NCBI RefSeq assembly: GCF_025371035.1
Contig: NZ_JANZXB010000013.1
Span: 1-64,000, forward strand
Origin: Sphingomonas sp. LC-1
Lineage (GTDB): Bacteria; Pseudomonadota; Alphaproteobacteria; Sphingomonadales; Sphingomonadaceae
Reading direction: 5' to 3'
Length of the DNA: 64,000 nucleotides
Shown here: piece by piece, positions 17,104 to 25,902 of the stretch
How the letters are laid out: every line of letters starts with the position of its first letter
How positions within the stretch are numbered: position 1 is the stretch's first letter
The notes under the pieces: generated by a model
Databases searched by the model: none
Told to the model about the DNA's origin: nothing
What the model saw: only the letters and a program-made list of their open reading frames with translations
Translations under genes and position numbers: made by a program

Positions 17104-20100
17104 GTGACCAACCCGATCTTTTTCGACCCCACCGGGCGCCGGGGCGCATGGGCGCGGCGCGGTGTCGGGGTTCTGATCTTGGCCGTGGTGATCGCGGCGA
17201 TCGCCTTTGCCACGACGCTGGTCGCGGTGCCCAATTCGGGCGTCCTGCCCTTGCCCTTCGCGCGGCGCCAGGCGATGACGCTGGAGCCGACCGCGCAGTT
17301 GAAGGGGCGGCGTGGCGAATGGCTGCCCCGCAAATCGGTGGCGCAGGGGCATACGCCGCTGACCATCGCCTTCTACACGCCGGGCAATGATTCCGCGCTG
17401 GCCTCGATCAATGCGCATATGGGCCAGATCGACTGGCTGGTCCCCGGCCTGATGAACGTCGCCGGGCCCAAGGCGCAGTTGCAGATCAGCAACGATGCCA
17501 AGCTGGCCAGCCTGTTGGCCCGCGCCGCCAAGCCGCCGCGCCTGCTGCCGATGGTCCAGAATCTTGGTGCGGACGAATGGGACGGCCAGGCGATCGCGCG
17601 GATCATCGCCAGCCCCGCCGCCTCCGAAAAGCTGGCGACGCAACTCGGTCAGTCGGTGACGGCCAATCGCCAGTCGGGCCTGGTCATCGATTTCGAGAAC
17701 CTGCCCGCCAGCGCGATGGCGCGCTATCCGCGCCTGTTGCAGCGGATCAAGGCGCATCTGCCCAAGGGGGCCGTGCTCGCCGTCACCGTACCGGCGGAGG
17801 ATGAGGCGTGGCAATTGCGGCCGATCGCGCGCGTCGTCGATCGGGTGATCCTGATGGCCTATGACGAGCATTGGCAATCGGGCACGCCCGGCCCGATCGC
17901 GTCGCAGCCCTTCTTCCTGCAATCGTCCGAAAAGGCGTTGCGCGAGGTGGGTCGCGACAAGCTGATCGTCGCACTGGGCAGCTATGCCTATGACTGGCCC
18001 AGCAAGGGCAACGGCCCGGCCGAACCCGCCGAGGCCAAGTCGATTGAAGAGGCCTGGCTGATGGCGCATGACAGCCAGGCGAAGGTGACGTTCGATCCGG
18101 CCAGCGGCAATGCCGGTTTCGCCTATGACGAGAATGGCGAGCACCATATCGTCTGGATGCTCGACGCGGCGACGAGCTGGAACCAGCTCCAGGCGCTGAA
18201 GCGTCTCGGCATCGACGATGTCGCTTTCTGGCAGCTAGGCAGCGAAGACCCCGGCCTGTGGGCCGATTTCGCCGCCTTTCGCAGCACCGCACGGGGCGTC
18301 ATTCCCCGGCTGGGCACGATCAACTCGCCGCTGAACACCGATGTCGAGGGGCCGGGTGAAATCCTGCGTATCACCGCACAGCCCACCGAGGGGCGGCGGG
18401 TCATGCAATATGACAAGGACGGCATCATCCGGAACGAGGTCTATCAGGCCTTTCCGACGCCTTATGTCGTACAGCGTGCCGGTGCGTTGCCCAAGACCAT
18501 CGCGCTGACCTTCGACGACGGGCCCGATGCCGAATGGACGCCCAAGATCCTCGACGTGCTGGAGCGCGAGCATGTGCCCGCCACCTTCTTCGTCATCGGC
18601 GAAAACGCGCTTCAGCATCCCCAGCTTTTGCGCCGGATCGTCGCGGACGGCAGCGAGATCGGCAATCACAGCTATACCCACCCCAATATGGCGACGACGG
18701 GCGAGCGGACGATCAAGCTGGAACTGAACGCGACCAAGCGGTTGATCCAGGCCTATACTGGCCGTTCCACGACGCTGTTCCGCGCGCCCTATTTCGGAGA
18801 TGCCGAGCCCACCACGGGCGACGAGATCGGCCCGGCGCTGGTCGCGCAGAATCTCGGCTATACGGTGGTCGGACTGCATGTCGATCCCAATGACTGGCAG
18901 ACTCCCGGCACCGACAAGATCGTCCATGAAGTGATCGAGCAGGTGCACGGCGCGACACCCGACAATTCGGCCAATGTCGTCCTGCTGCACGATGGCGGCG
19001 GCAATCGCGAGCAGACGGTGGAGGCGCTTCCCCGCATCATCGATACGCTGCGTGCCGAGGGCTATCGCTTCGTCGCCGCCTCGCAGCTGGTCGGGGTCAG
19101 CCGCGACCAGGCGATGCCGCTGGTCGAGGGCAAGGACCTGCTGGCGGTGCGGACCGACGTGGCGATCTTCGTCATCCTCGCGACCTTGTCGGCGGGGCTT
19201 GCCTGGCTCTTCTACCTGGCCATCGCGCTCGGTATCGCGCGGGCGGTGGTGATGGCGGGGCTCGCCTGGTTCCAGGGCCGCCGATCCAAGCCGGTGCCGC
19301 CCGAATTCACCCCCAGCGTCTCGGTCATCATTCCCGCCTATAACGAGGAGCGGGTGATCGCTCAGTCGGTCGCGCGCGTACTCGCCAGCGACTATCCGGG
19401 GCTTCAGGTCATCGTGGTGGACGACGGGTCGAAGGATGCGACCAGCGCGGTGGTGCGCGAAGCCTTTGCCGGGGAGCCGCGCGTCCAGCTGCTGACCCTG
19501 TCCAATGGCGGCAAGGCGGCGGCGCTCAACCGGGCGTTGCGCGAAGCGACGGGAGAGGTTCTGATCGCGCTCGACGCCGATACCCAATTCGAGCCGGAGA
19601 CGATCACCAAGCTCGCCCGCTGGTTCGCCGATCCCAGGCTGGGTGCGGTGGCGGGCGATGCGCGGGTGGGCAACCGGGTCAATCTGGTCACCCGCTGGCA
19701 GGCGGTCGAATATATCACTGCGCAGAATCTCGAACGGCGCGCGCTGGCGGGGTTCGATGCGATGACGGTGGTGCCGGGCGCGGTCGGCGCATGGCGTCGT
19801 GCCGCGCTGGACGCGGTCGGCGGCTATCCCGAGGATACGCTGGCGGAGGATCAGGACCTGACCATCGCGATCCAGCGAGCGGGTTGGCGCGTCACCTATG
19901 ACCCGCGCGCCGTCGCCTGGACCGAAGCGCCCGAGACGTTCCGCGCACTCGCCAAGCAGCGCTATCGCTGGGCGTTCGGCACGCTGCAATGCCTGTGGAA
20001 GCACCGTGCGGTGCTGCGCACCGGACGGCCCAAGGGGCTGGCGCGGGTCGGCCTGCCGCAGGCGTGGCTGTTCCAGATCCTGTTCGCCGCCATCTCGCCG

Positions 20101-20421
20101 CTGATCGACCTGTCGCTGATCCTGTCGATCATCGGCACCTCTGTCCGGGTCGCGCAGCATGGCTGGGCGCAGACGCACACCGATGTGTTCCAGATGGGGG
20201 TCTATTGGCTGGTCTTCACCTCGGTCGACGTGCTGTGCGGGTGGATGGCCTATCGCCTGGACGGCAACCGGGTGCGCTATCCGGCGCATCTGCTGGTCGC
20301 GCAGCGGCTGGTCTACCGCCAGATCATGTACTGGGTCGTGCTCCGCGCGATCAGTTCGGCGATCGGCGGCTGGATCGTCGGTTGGGGCAAGCTGGAGCGC
20401 ACCGGGAATGTCGGGGCGTAG
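17104..20421 (+). CDS. Fused GH18-like hydrolase / NodB deacetylase / GT2 polysaccharide synthase
   Basis: 1105-residue inner-membrane protein with three enzyme domains. After an N-terminal helix (about 14-36) comes a GH18/YaaH-like domain at about 80-390, with SGLVIDFENLP holding the catalytic Glu. A NodB polysaccharide deacetylase follows at about 460-670 (TFDDGPDAEWT, HSYTHPNM, FRAPYFGDAEP, LLHDGGG). After helices at about 700-730 comes a processive GT2 domain of the PgaC/HasA type (SVIIPAYNEE, VVDDGSKD, LDADTQFE, AEDQDLT, QRYRW), ending in further helices. Fusions of this order occur in alphaproteobacteria and suggest one polypeptide that makes, deacetylates and perhaps trims an N-acetylglucosamine polymer; the product is not known. 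GTG at 17104 is chosen for its GAGGAA site. Transcribed alone. Confidence 0.88.
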   Translation: MTNPIFFDPTGRRGAWARRGVGVLILAVVIAAIAFATTLVAVPNSGVLPLPFARRQAMTLEPTAQLKGRRGEWLPRKSVAQGHTPLTIAFYTPGNDSALASINAHMGQIDWLVPGLMNVAGPKAQLQISNDAKLASLLARAAKPPRLLPMVQNLGADEWDGQAIARIIASPAASEKLATQLGQSVTANRQSGLVIDFENLPASAMARYPRLLQRIKAHLPKGAVLAVTVPAEDEAWQLRPIARVVDRVILMAYDEHWQSGTPGPIASQPFFLQSSEKALREVGRDKLIVALGSYAYDWPSKGNGPAEPAEAKSIEEAWLMAHDSQAKVTFDPASGNAGFAYDENGEHHIVWMLDAATSWNQLQALKRLGIDDVAFWQLGSEDPGLWADFAAFRSTARGVIPRLGTINSPLNTDVEGPGEILRITAQPTEGRRVMQYDKDGIIRNEVYQAFPTPYVVQRAGALPKTIALTFDDGPDAEWTPKILDVLEREHVPATFFVIGENALQHPQLLRRIVADGSEIGNHSYTHPNMATTGERTIKLELNATKRLIQAYTGRSTTLFRAPYFGDAEPTTGDEIGPALVAQNLGYTVVGLHVDPNDWQTPGTDKIVHEVIEQVHGATPDNSANVVLLHDGGGNREQTVEALPRIIDTLRAEGYRFVAASQLVGVSRDQAMPLVEGKDLLAVRTDVAIFVILATLSAGLAWLFYLAIALGIARAVVMAGLAWFQGRRSKPVPPEFTPSVSVIIPAYNEERVIAQSVARVLASDYPGLQVIVVDDGSKDATSAVVREAFAGEPRVQLLTLSNGGKAAALNRALREATGEVLIALDADTQFEPETITKLARWFADPRLGAVAGDARVGNRVNLVTRWQAVEYITAQNLERRALAGFDAMTVVPGAVGAWRRAALDAVGGYPEDTLAEDQDLTIAIQRAGWRVTYDPRAVAWTEAPETFRALAKQRYRWAFGTLQCLWKHRAVLRTGRPKGLARVGLPQAWLFQILFAAISPLIDLSLILSIIGTSVRVAQHGWAQTHTDVFQMGVYWLVFTSVDVLCGWMAYRLDGNRVRYPAHLLVAQRLVYRQIMYWVVLRAISSAIGGWIVGWGKLERTGNVGA

Positions 20422-20432
20422 GGACTAATCCC

Positions 20433-20461
20433 GGCCCCCTTCTTCAAGGGCGAGGGGGGCT
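20433..20461 (+). terminator. Possible terminator after the GH18-NodB-GT2 gene
   Basis: GGCCCCC pairs with GGGGGGC across a loop of about 14 bases and is followed by TTTA. A second hairpin, ATGCCCGG with CCGGGCAT, sits at 20502-20525. The T run is short, so this is a moderate call. Confidence 0.4.
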
Positions 20462-20540
20462 TTACCTCAACCTCCGTCCGCGCTGGCCGAAATCGAAACG
20501 CATGCCCGGAGGTTGCGCCGGGCATTGCCTGCGGCTCCGC

Positions 20541-21815
20541 TCAGGCGGAACGGACATCCGGCGCAAGCGTCAGGCGAACCCGCAACCCCGGCGCGTTATC
20601 CTCCAGCGTCACCATGCCGCCGTGCAGATGCGCGACCGCCATGGCGAGCGACAGCCCCAGGCCCGCCCCGCTCTCGGTCCGCGCGGCATCCAATCGTCCA
20701 AAGCGCTTCAACGCCTCGTCCCGGCGATCTTCGGGAATGCCGGGGCCGTCGTCCGCGACGACCAGCACTGGACCCGGTTCGACCCGGACGACGACCTCGC
20801 CCGCGCCATATTTCAGCGCATTGTCGATCAGGTTTGCCACCGCCTGGCCGAGCAACTCGCGGTGCACCGTCGCGACCAGCGCCTTCGGCCCATCGGCGCG
20901 GATCGTCATGCCGCGATCCTCGGCCAGCGGCTCGAACATGTCGGCGACGTCGCGGATCATTTCCGCCAGATCGGTCTCGACAAAGGCGTCGCGACCCAGC
21001 CCCGCCTCGGCGCGACTGATACGCAGCGCAGTGTCGAGCATCACCAGCAGCCGGTCGCCCTCGTCCAGCGCCCGCGCCACCGCGACCCGCGCATTCTCGT
21101 CCCGGCATTCCGCCAGCGCCCGGTCCAGCGTCGCGCGCAACCGGGTCAGCGGCGAACGCAGGTCGTGCGCCAGCCCGTCGGTGGCGACCTTCAACTCGGT
21201 CATCAGCAATGCGATGCGGTCGAGCATCGCGTTTACCGCCTGCGCCAGCGCGTCGAACGCATCGCCGCCGCCGCTGGGCACGACACGGCGCGACAGGTCC
21301 CCGCCTGCAACGGCATGGGCGGTGGCGACGGTGCCCTGCAGCCGCCGTTCGATCATCCGGGCCGCAGCCCAGGCGGCCAGCGCGGCCAATACGATCGCCG
21401 CCGCCATGCCGACCGCCATCGCCTCTTCCATCGCCCGCGCAACGCGCAACTCGCTCTCGACGACATGACCGGCCAGGATTCGCGATCCATCGGGCAGGCG
21501 CATCGCCATCACGCGCATCCGCTCGGGTTGCGAATGGCCGATGCGGAATATCTCGATCGTGGCGGCACCCGGGCTGGGCACATTGGGCGGCCATTCGGCG
21601 ATATTGCCCGCCACGAAGCGCCCGTTGGGGTCGGTCAGCAAGATGACCGAGAGCGGCAGACGATCGGTGGTCAGCCGCCGGTCGACCGCGGCGCGAACCG
21701 CCTCCTGGCCCCCCGAAAGCCACATGCTCGCCAGTTCGTCGCGCAGGTCGCCGGCCGCATCCTCCGCCTGCGCGGCGATCTCGCCGCGCGTCAGGTGGCG
21801 CACCATCGCCACCAT
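20541..21815 (-). CDS. Sensor histidine kinase (two-component, with HAMP)
   Basis: 424 residues as called. A periplasmic domain of about 115 residues precedes a helix (about 131-152), a HAMP domain, HisKA with phospho-accepting His 217 in GLAHDLRSPLTRLR, and the ATPase domain (NLIDNALKYGAG, VADDGPGIP, GAGLGLSLAMAV). The open frame continues upstream to 21896 and encodes a good first membrane helix (LRFALLVFALQLVGAGAM), which a periplasmic sensor needs, yet it contains no ATG, GTG or TTG. The only codon placed like a coupled start is ATA at 21896, overlapping the regulator stop as ATAA. So the true protein is probably about 27 residues longer. It follows the regulator directly. Confidence 0.88.
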   Translation of the reverse strand: MVAMVRHLTRGEIAAQAEDAAGDLRDELASMWLSGGQEAVRAAVDRRLTTDRLPLSVILLTDPNGRFVAGNIAEWPPNVPSPGAATIEIFRIGHSQPERMRVMAMRLPDGSRILAGHVVESELRVARAMEEAMAVGMAAAIVLAALAAWAAARMIERRLQGTVATAHAVAGGDLSRRVVPSGGGDAFDALAQAVNAMLDRIALLMTELKVATDGLAHDLRSPLTRLRATLDRALAECRDENARVAVARALDEGDRLLVMLDTALRISRAEAGLGRDAFVETDLAEMIRDVADMFEPLAEDRGMTIRADGPKALVATVHRELLGQAVANLIDNALKYGAGEVVVRVEPGPVLVVADDGPGIPEDRRDEALKRFGRLDAARTESGAGLGLSLAMAVAHLHGGMVTLEDNAPGLRVRLTLAPDVRSA

Positions 21816-21892
21816 CGCACCCGCGCCGACCAGCTGCAGCGCAAAGACCAGAAGCGCGAAGCGCAGCGTGGTCGAACGGAGGAAGGCGGGCG

Positions 21893-22582
21893 TTATTTCT
21901 CGACCCCCAGCTTATAGCCCGAACCCCGCACCGTATGCAGCAGCGGGCGGGCAAAGCCTTCGTCGATCTTCTTGCGCAGCCGGCTGATATGCACGTCGGT
22001 GACGTTGGTGTTGGGGTCGAAATGGAAATCCCATACCCCCTCCAGCAACATGGTGCGCGTGACCACCTGATCGACATGCTGGAGCAGATATTCGAGCAGC
22101 CGATACTCGCGCGGTTGCAGGTCGATCGACTTGCCCGCGCGGCGTACCCGGTGGGCGAGCAGGTCCATCTCCAGATCGTCGCATACCAGCTTGGTCTGCA
22201 CCGCATTGCCCGTCGTGCCGCCGCGCCGGATCAGCAGGCGGACCCGCGCCAGCAACTCGGCGAAGACGAAGGGCTTGGTCAGATAATCGTCCGAGCCCGA
22301 GGTCAGCCCGGCGACCCTGTCCTCCGGCGAGGACAAAGCGGACAGGATCAGAACCGGCGATTCGATTCCCGCCGCACGGATCGCGGCCAGCACCGACATG
22401 CCGTCCATGCCGGGCAGCATCCGGTCGAGGATGATGCAATCATAGGTGCCGTCCGTCGCATGGAACAGGCCATCGCGTCCGTTGGCGGCATGATCGATCA
22501 GGTACCCCTCTTCCCGCAACCCGTTGGCGATATAGTCCGCCGTCGAGCGATCATCTTCGATCAGCAAAATCCTGTTGGCCAC
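21893..22582 (-). CDS. OmpR/PhoB-family response regulator
   Basis: 229 residues. Receiver domain 1-120 with the acidic pair at residues 10-11 (LIEDDRSTADY), acceptor Asp 53 in IILDRMLPGMDG and Lys 103 in YLTKPF; then the winged-helix DNA-binding domain at about 130-227 (LQPREYRLLEYLLQ, TNVTDVHISRLRKKI, HTVRGSGYKL). The start is GTG with GGGAGG close upstream and overlaps the PDZ gene by 32 bases; the histidine kinase follows. The operon is divergent from mprF, whose upstream region has two identical inverted repeats that this regulator may bind. The signal sensed is unknown. Confidence 0.93.
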   Translation of the reverse strand: MANRILLIEDDRSTADYIANGLREEGYLIDHAANGRDGLFHATDGTYDCIILDRMLPGMDGMSVLAAIRAAGIESPVLILSALSSPEDRVAGLTSGSDDYLTKPFVFAELLARVRLLIRRGGTTGNAVQTKLVCDDLEMDLLAHRVRRAGKSIDLQPREYRLLEYLLQHVDQVVTRTMLLEGVWDFHFDPNTNVTDVHISRLRKKIDEGFARPLLHTVRGSGYKLGVEK

Positions 22583-23006
22583 GCAGTCCTCCCGACCCGC
22601 TCCTTAGCAGCGTGATCGTGATCAAGCCATGGTCGCGCGCAACGCGCAGGCGCACCGGCGCGTCGCCCGCGCGCGAGGCTTCCTCGCGTAGCAGGGAAAA
22701 GGAGGTGGCGGGCCGGTCGTCGACCGCAAGGATGGTATCCCCGACATGCAGGGGAGGCCTGACCGCCGCGGCTCGATCCTTGTCCACAGCGCTGCGCAGG
22801 CTGGCATCGTCCACCTCGCTGCGCAGACTGGTGACGACCAGGCCCGGCCGGTCGTTTCCGACCGGGGCGAAGGTGGCACCGTAGAGCATCGAAGCGGCAG
22901 GCGACCCGGCATGAAGCGGCATATGCCCCATGAGCAGCGCAACCGCCGCCCCGCCGATCAGCGCGGTCAGCCCCGCGCCCCAGCCCACGATCCGCAGCCC
23001 CTTCAC
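22551..23006 (-). CDS. Membrane-anchored PDZ-domain protein of a two-component operon
   Basis: 151 residues from GTG at 23006. The N-terminus KGLRIVGWGAGLTALIGGAA is a membrane anchor or signal, and the C-terminal half looks like a PDZ domain (LHVGDTILAVDDRPATSF) facing the periplasm. PDZ domains beside sensor kinases usually modulate signalling or proteolysis. Start choice: the GTG overlaps the TGA of a 21-codon ORF as GTGA, which itself has a strong ribosome site. An alternative in-frame start at 23108 would add a cytoplasmic piece with a CPRC motif. First true gene of the PDZ-regulator-kinase operon, overlapping the regulator. No closer family name is recognised. Confidence 0.7.
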   Translation of the reverse strand: MKGLRIVGWGAGLTALIGGAAVALLMGHMPLHAGSPAASMLYGATFAPVGNDRPGLVVTSLRSEVDDASLRSAVDKDRAAAVRPPLHVGDTILAVDDRPATSFSLLREEASRAGDAPVRLRVARDHGLITITLLRSGSGGLRGQQDFADRR

Positions 23007-23068
23007 CGGAACGACGAACCGGACACGCGACACGCACGGGGCGGCACGGCATCTGGGACAGCGGGCAT
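23003..23068 (-). CDS. Possible 21-residue leader ORF coupled to the PDZ gene
   Basis: ATG at 23068 sits six bases after AAAGGA, the best ribosome site in this region. The ORF begins MPAVPDAVPPRACR, is proline- and arginine-containing, and ends in TGA overlapping the GTG of the PDZ gene. It may only be a coupling device, or an artefact if the longer PDZ start is used. Confidence 0.35.
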   Translation of the reverse strand: MPAVPDAVPPRACRVSGSSFR

Positions 23069-23128
23069 GGTCGATCCTTTCACCCTCTCCGTGTAACTTG
23101 AACCACATAAGCGAAGGGTGGGCGAAGC

Positions 23129-23144
23129 ATGACGCTTCTGTCAT
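23129..23144. promoter_or_regulatory. Operator candidate 1: ATGAC-N6-GTCAT
   Basis: Perfect 5-6-5 inverted repeat in the gap between the PDZ-two-component operon and mprF. An identical pair of half-sites recurs exactly 35 bases further on. Confidence 0.55.
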
Positions 23145-23163
23145 CAAGGCGCCGTCAGGCGGG

Positions 23164-23179
23164 ATGACGAACTTGTCAT
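23164..23179. promoter_or_regulatory. Operator candidate 2: ATGAC-N6-GTCAT
   Basis: Second copy with identical arms and a different six-base spacer (GAACTT against GCTTCT), 35 bases from the first. Conservation of the arms but not the spacer suggests a protein binding site, perhaps for the adjacent OmpR-type regulator. Confidence 0.55.
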
Positions 23180-23322
23180 GCGACCGTAAGGCGGTGAGGG
23201 CGACGCCGGTTCTATGTCCCGCGACGCCACCGCGGAACGATTGGACCTTAAACGAATATGTGCGTGAGCGGGGAGATGATGACGGGTGATCCGGCCATGA
23301 CGGTCGTGACAGGGTTCAGGTC

Positions 23323-25902
23323 GTGAAGGATATATCCCGCCCGGCCCATTTGCTCGATCGGATCGTCGCCTATGCCAGGGCGCGGCGCGGCTATCTGGCG
23401 GTCGCCGCGGTCGTCCTGCTGGTCGCGCTGGGCCTGTCGGCGCTGCATCACCTGACGCGGCAGATCAGGCTGGCCGATGTCCGGGCGGCCTTTTACGCGA
23501 TCGATCCGCATCAGATCATGCTGTCGATCGCCTTCACCATCGCCAGCTATATCGCGCTGACCTTTTACGACGTGATCGCGCTTCGCGTCATCGGGCGGCC
23601 GCTGCGCTGGCGGACCGCGGCCATGGCGTCGTTCACCAGCTATACGCTCAGCCACAATCTGGGACTGGCCCTGCTGACCGGCGGGTCGGCACGCTACCGC
23701 GTCTATGCCGCCGCCGGGCTGGACGGGCCGGACATCGCGCGGGTGGTGGCGATCGCCAGTGCGACCTTCTGGTTCGGGGTGTTCACCGTCACCGGATTGG
23801 GGTTGTTGTTCCACGACGGACCGATCACGCTCGATGCGCTGGTGCTGGGGCAGGGGGTGGTCCGCTGGCTGGGCGGGGCGGTGGTGACGGGGGCGCTGCT
23901 GCTGATCCTGCTCTGCGCCTTACGGCCCGGACAGCGTGTCGGCTGGCGCGCCTGGAGCGTGCCGCTCCCCACCCCGGCCCAGGCGGTCGCGCAGATCGGC
24001 ATCGCGACGTTGGATCTGGGCTGCGCCAGCGCGGCGCTGTTCGTCCTGCTGCCGGGCGCGGCACCAGAGCTGCTGCCCGCCTTCATCCTGGCCTATGCGC
24101 TGGCGATCATCGTCGCGCTGGTCAGCCATGTGCCGGGCGGGATCGGCGTGTTCGAAGCGGTGGTACTGGCGACGGTGCCCGCCAATCGCACCGAATTGTT
24201 CGCCGCGCTGATCGCTTACCGCGTCCTTTATTATCTGGTGCCGCTCGCACTCGGCATCGCGCTATTGGCGTGGGACGAAGCGCGGCGGCGGCCGATCAAG
24301 GCGCTGACCGATCTTCGCCGGGTGCTGCTGAACGTCGCGCCGACCCTGCTCAGCGCCGCCTGTTTCGGGGGTGGGGCGATCCTGTTGCTGTCGGGATCGC
24401 TGCCCGCCATCCCGCAGCGCGTCCACCAGCTCGTCCACATCGTGCCGCTGCCCTTTATCGAGGCGTCGCATTTCGCCGCCAGCCTGGTCGGCACCGGGCT
24501 GCTGCTGCTTGCGCCGGGCCTGTACCGTCGGCTCGACGGGGCCAGCTTGGCGGCACGCGCGCTGCTGGTCGCGGGGGCGGTTTTCTCGCTGGCCAAGGGC
24601 ATTGATTACGAGGAGGCGGCGGTCTGCCTGACCATCGCGCTGTTTCTTCAGATGAGCCGCCGCGCCTTCTACCGGCGGACCTCGCTGGTCGCGCGACCCT
24701 TGTCACCCGCCTGGCTGTTTAGCGTCGCGGTGGTGATCGTCGGGACCGGCTGGATCGGTTTTTTCGCCTATAAGCATGTCGATTATCAGGAAGCGCTGTG
24801 GTGGCGTTTCGCGCTGTCCGACGACGCCTCGCGCTTCCTGCGTGCGGGCCTGGGCGTGGCGGTGATGCTGGCGGCGGCGGGGCTCTGGCGCCTGTTCCTC
24901 GCCGCGCCGCCGGGAGAGGCCGATCACCCCGCCATGGCGCAGGTGCTGCCGGTGGTCGAACGGGCCGACCGGACCGATGCCGCCTTGGCGCTGCTGGGCG
25001 ACAAGCGCTTCCTCTTCTCGCCCGAGGGCGACGCCTTCGTGATGTATCAGGTGCGCGGCACGAGCTGGATCGCGATGGGCGATCCGGTCGGCCCGCGCCC
25101 GGCCTGGGCCGATCTGCTCTGGCAGCTTCGCACGCTGGCCGACGCCGCACAGGGGCGGCTGCTGCTGTATCAGATCACCCCGGACACGCTCGAAATCGCG
25201 ATCGAGATGGGCCTGCAGATCATCAAATATGGCGAGGAGGCCCTGATCGACCTGCCCGGCTTCGCGCTGGAGGGCGGGCGGATGCGCGGGTTGCGTCAGA
25301 CGCTCAGCCGGTTCCGCACGCGCGAGAATGCCCGGTTCGAAATCGTGCCCGCCGCCGAAGTGCCCGCCATTCTGCCCGATCTGAAGGGGGTGTCCGACGA
25401 CTGGCTGCTGGCCAAGGGGCATGGCGAAAAGGGGTTCAGCCTGGGGCGGTTCGACCCCGCTTATCTGGCGCTGACCGATTGCGCCGTGGTGCGGGTCGGG
25501 GAGCGGATCGTCGCCTTCGCCAATATCTGGAAGGCCGGGGAGAAGCGCGAACTGTCGGTCGATCTGATGCGCCATGTGGAGGACGCGCCCGGCGGCGTGA
25601 TGGACTATCTGTTCGTCGAGTTGATGCTGTGGGGGCAGGCAGAAGGTTATGCCCGCTTCGCGCTCGGGCTGGCGCCGCTGTCCGGCGTCGGCGGGCGGCG
25701 CATGGCCCCGACCTGGGCCAAGGTCGCCGCGCTGGTGTTCCGCCATGGCGAGCGCTTCTACGGTTTCCGGGGGTTGCGGGCGTATAAGGAGAAGTTCCAG
25801 CCGGATTGGGCGCCGCGCTATATCGCCGGGCCGCGCGGGCTGGGTCTGGTCAAGGCGCTGCGCGACCTGAACGCGCTGATTGCCGATGGGGGGGAGGGGT
25901 AA
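23323..25902 (+). CDS. mprF: Bifunctional lysylphosphatidylglycerol synthetase/flippase
   Basis: 859 residues, normal for MprF. The N-terminal half (to about residue 520) has about 12-14 membrane helices and would flip the lipid; it includes GGSARYRVYAAAGL and SHVPGGIGVFEAVVL, both typical of the flippase domain. The C-terminal half is the cytoplasmic DUF2156 synthetase that moves lysine (or alanine) from tRNA to phosphatidylglycerol: AMGDPVGP, FRTRENARFEIVPA, GEKGFSLGRFD, and KEKFQPDW near the end. Aminoacylated PG lowers surface charge and gives resistance to cationic peptides. Starts at GTG 23323 with AGGG 8 bases upstream. Divergent from the PDZ-two-component operon across twin operators. 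Lysine specificity is inferred, not shown. Confidence 0.93.
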   Translation: MKDISRPAHLLDRIVAYARARRGYLAVAAVVLLVALGLSALHHLTRQIRLADVRAAFYAIDPHQIMLSIAFTIASYIALTFYDVIALRVIGRPLRWRTAAMASFTSYTLSHNLGLALLTGGSARYRVYAAAGLDGPDIARVVAIASATFWFGVFTVTGLGLLFHDGPITLDALVLGQGVVRWLGGAVVTGALLLILLCALRPGQRVGWRAWSVPLPTPAQAVAQIGIATLDLGCASAALFVLLPGAAPELLPAFILAYALAIIVALVSHVPGGIGVFEAVVLATVPANRTELFAALIAYRVLYYLVPLALGIALLAWDEARRRPIKALTDLRRVLLNVAPTLLSAACFGGGAILLLSGSLPAIPQRVHQLVHIVPLPFIEASHFAASLVGTGLLLLAPGLYRRLDGASLAARALLVAGAVFSLAKGIDYEEAAVCLTIALFLQMSRRAFYRRTSLVARPLSPAWLFSVAVVIVGTGWIGFFAYKHVDYQEALWWRFALSDDASRFLRAGLGVAVMLAAAGLWRLFLAAPPGEADHPAMAQVLPVVERADRTDAALALLGDKRFLFSPEGDAFVMYQVRGTSWIAMGDPVGPRPAWADLLWQLRTLADAAQGRLLLYQITPDTLEIAIEMGLQIIKYGEEALIDLPGFALEGGRMRGLRQTLSRFRTRENARFEIVPAAEVPAILPDLKGVSDDWLLAKGHGEKGFSLGRFDPAYLALTDCAVVRVGERIVAFANIWKAGEKRELSVDLMRHVEDAPGGVMDYLFVELMLWGQAEGYARFALGLAPLSGVGGRRMAPTWAKVAALVFRHGERFYGFRGLRAYKEKFQPDWAPRYIAGPRGLGLVKALRDLNALIADGGEG

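Noticed and set aside
18235-20289. 684-codon minus-strand frame within the GH18-NodB-GT2 gene
   Set aside because: Same kind of shadow; no recognisable domain and no ribosome site.
23069-23147. N-terminal CPRC zinc-knuckle extension of the PDZ protein
   Set aside because: It depends on a start without a ribosome site; the start at 23006 gives a normal membrane anchor. Kept only as an alternative.
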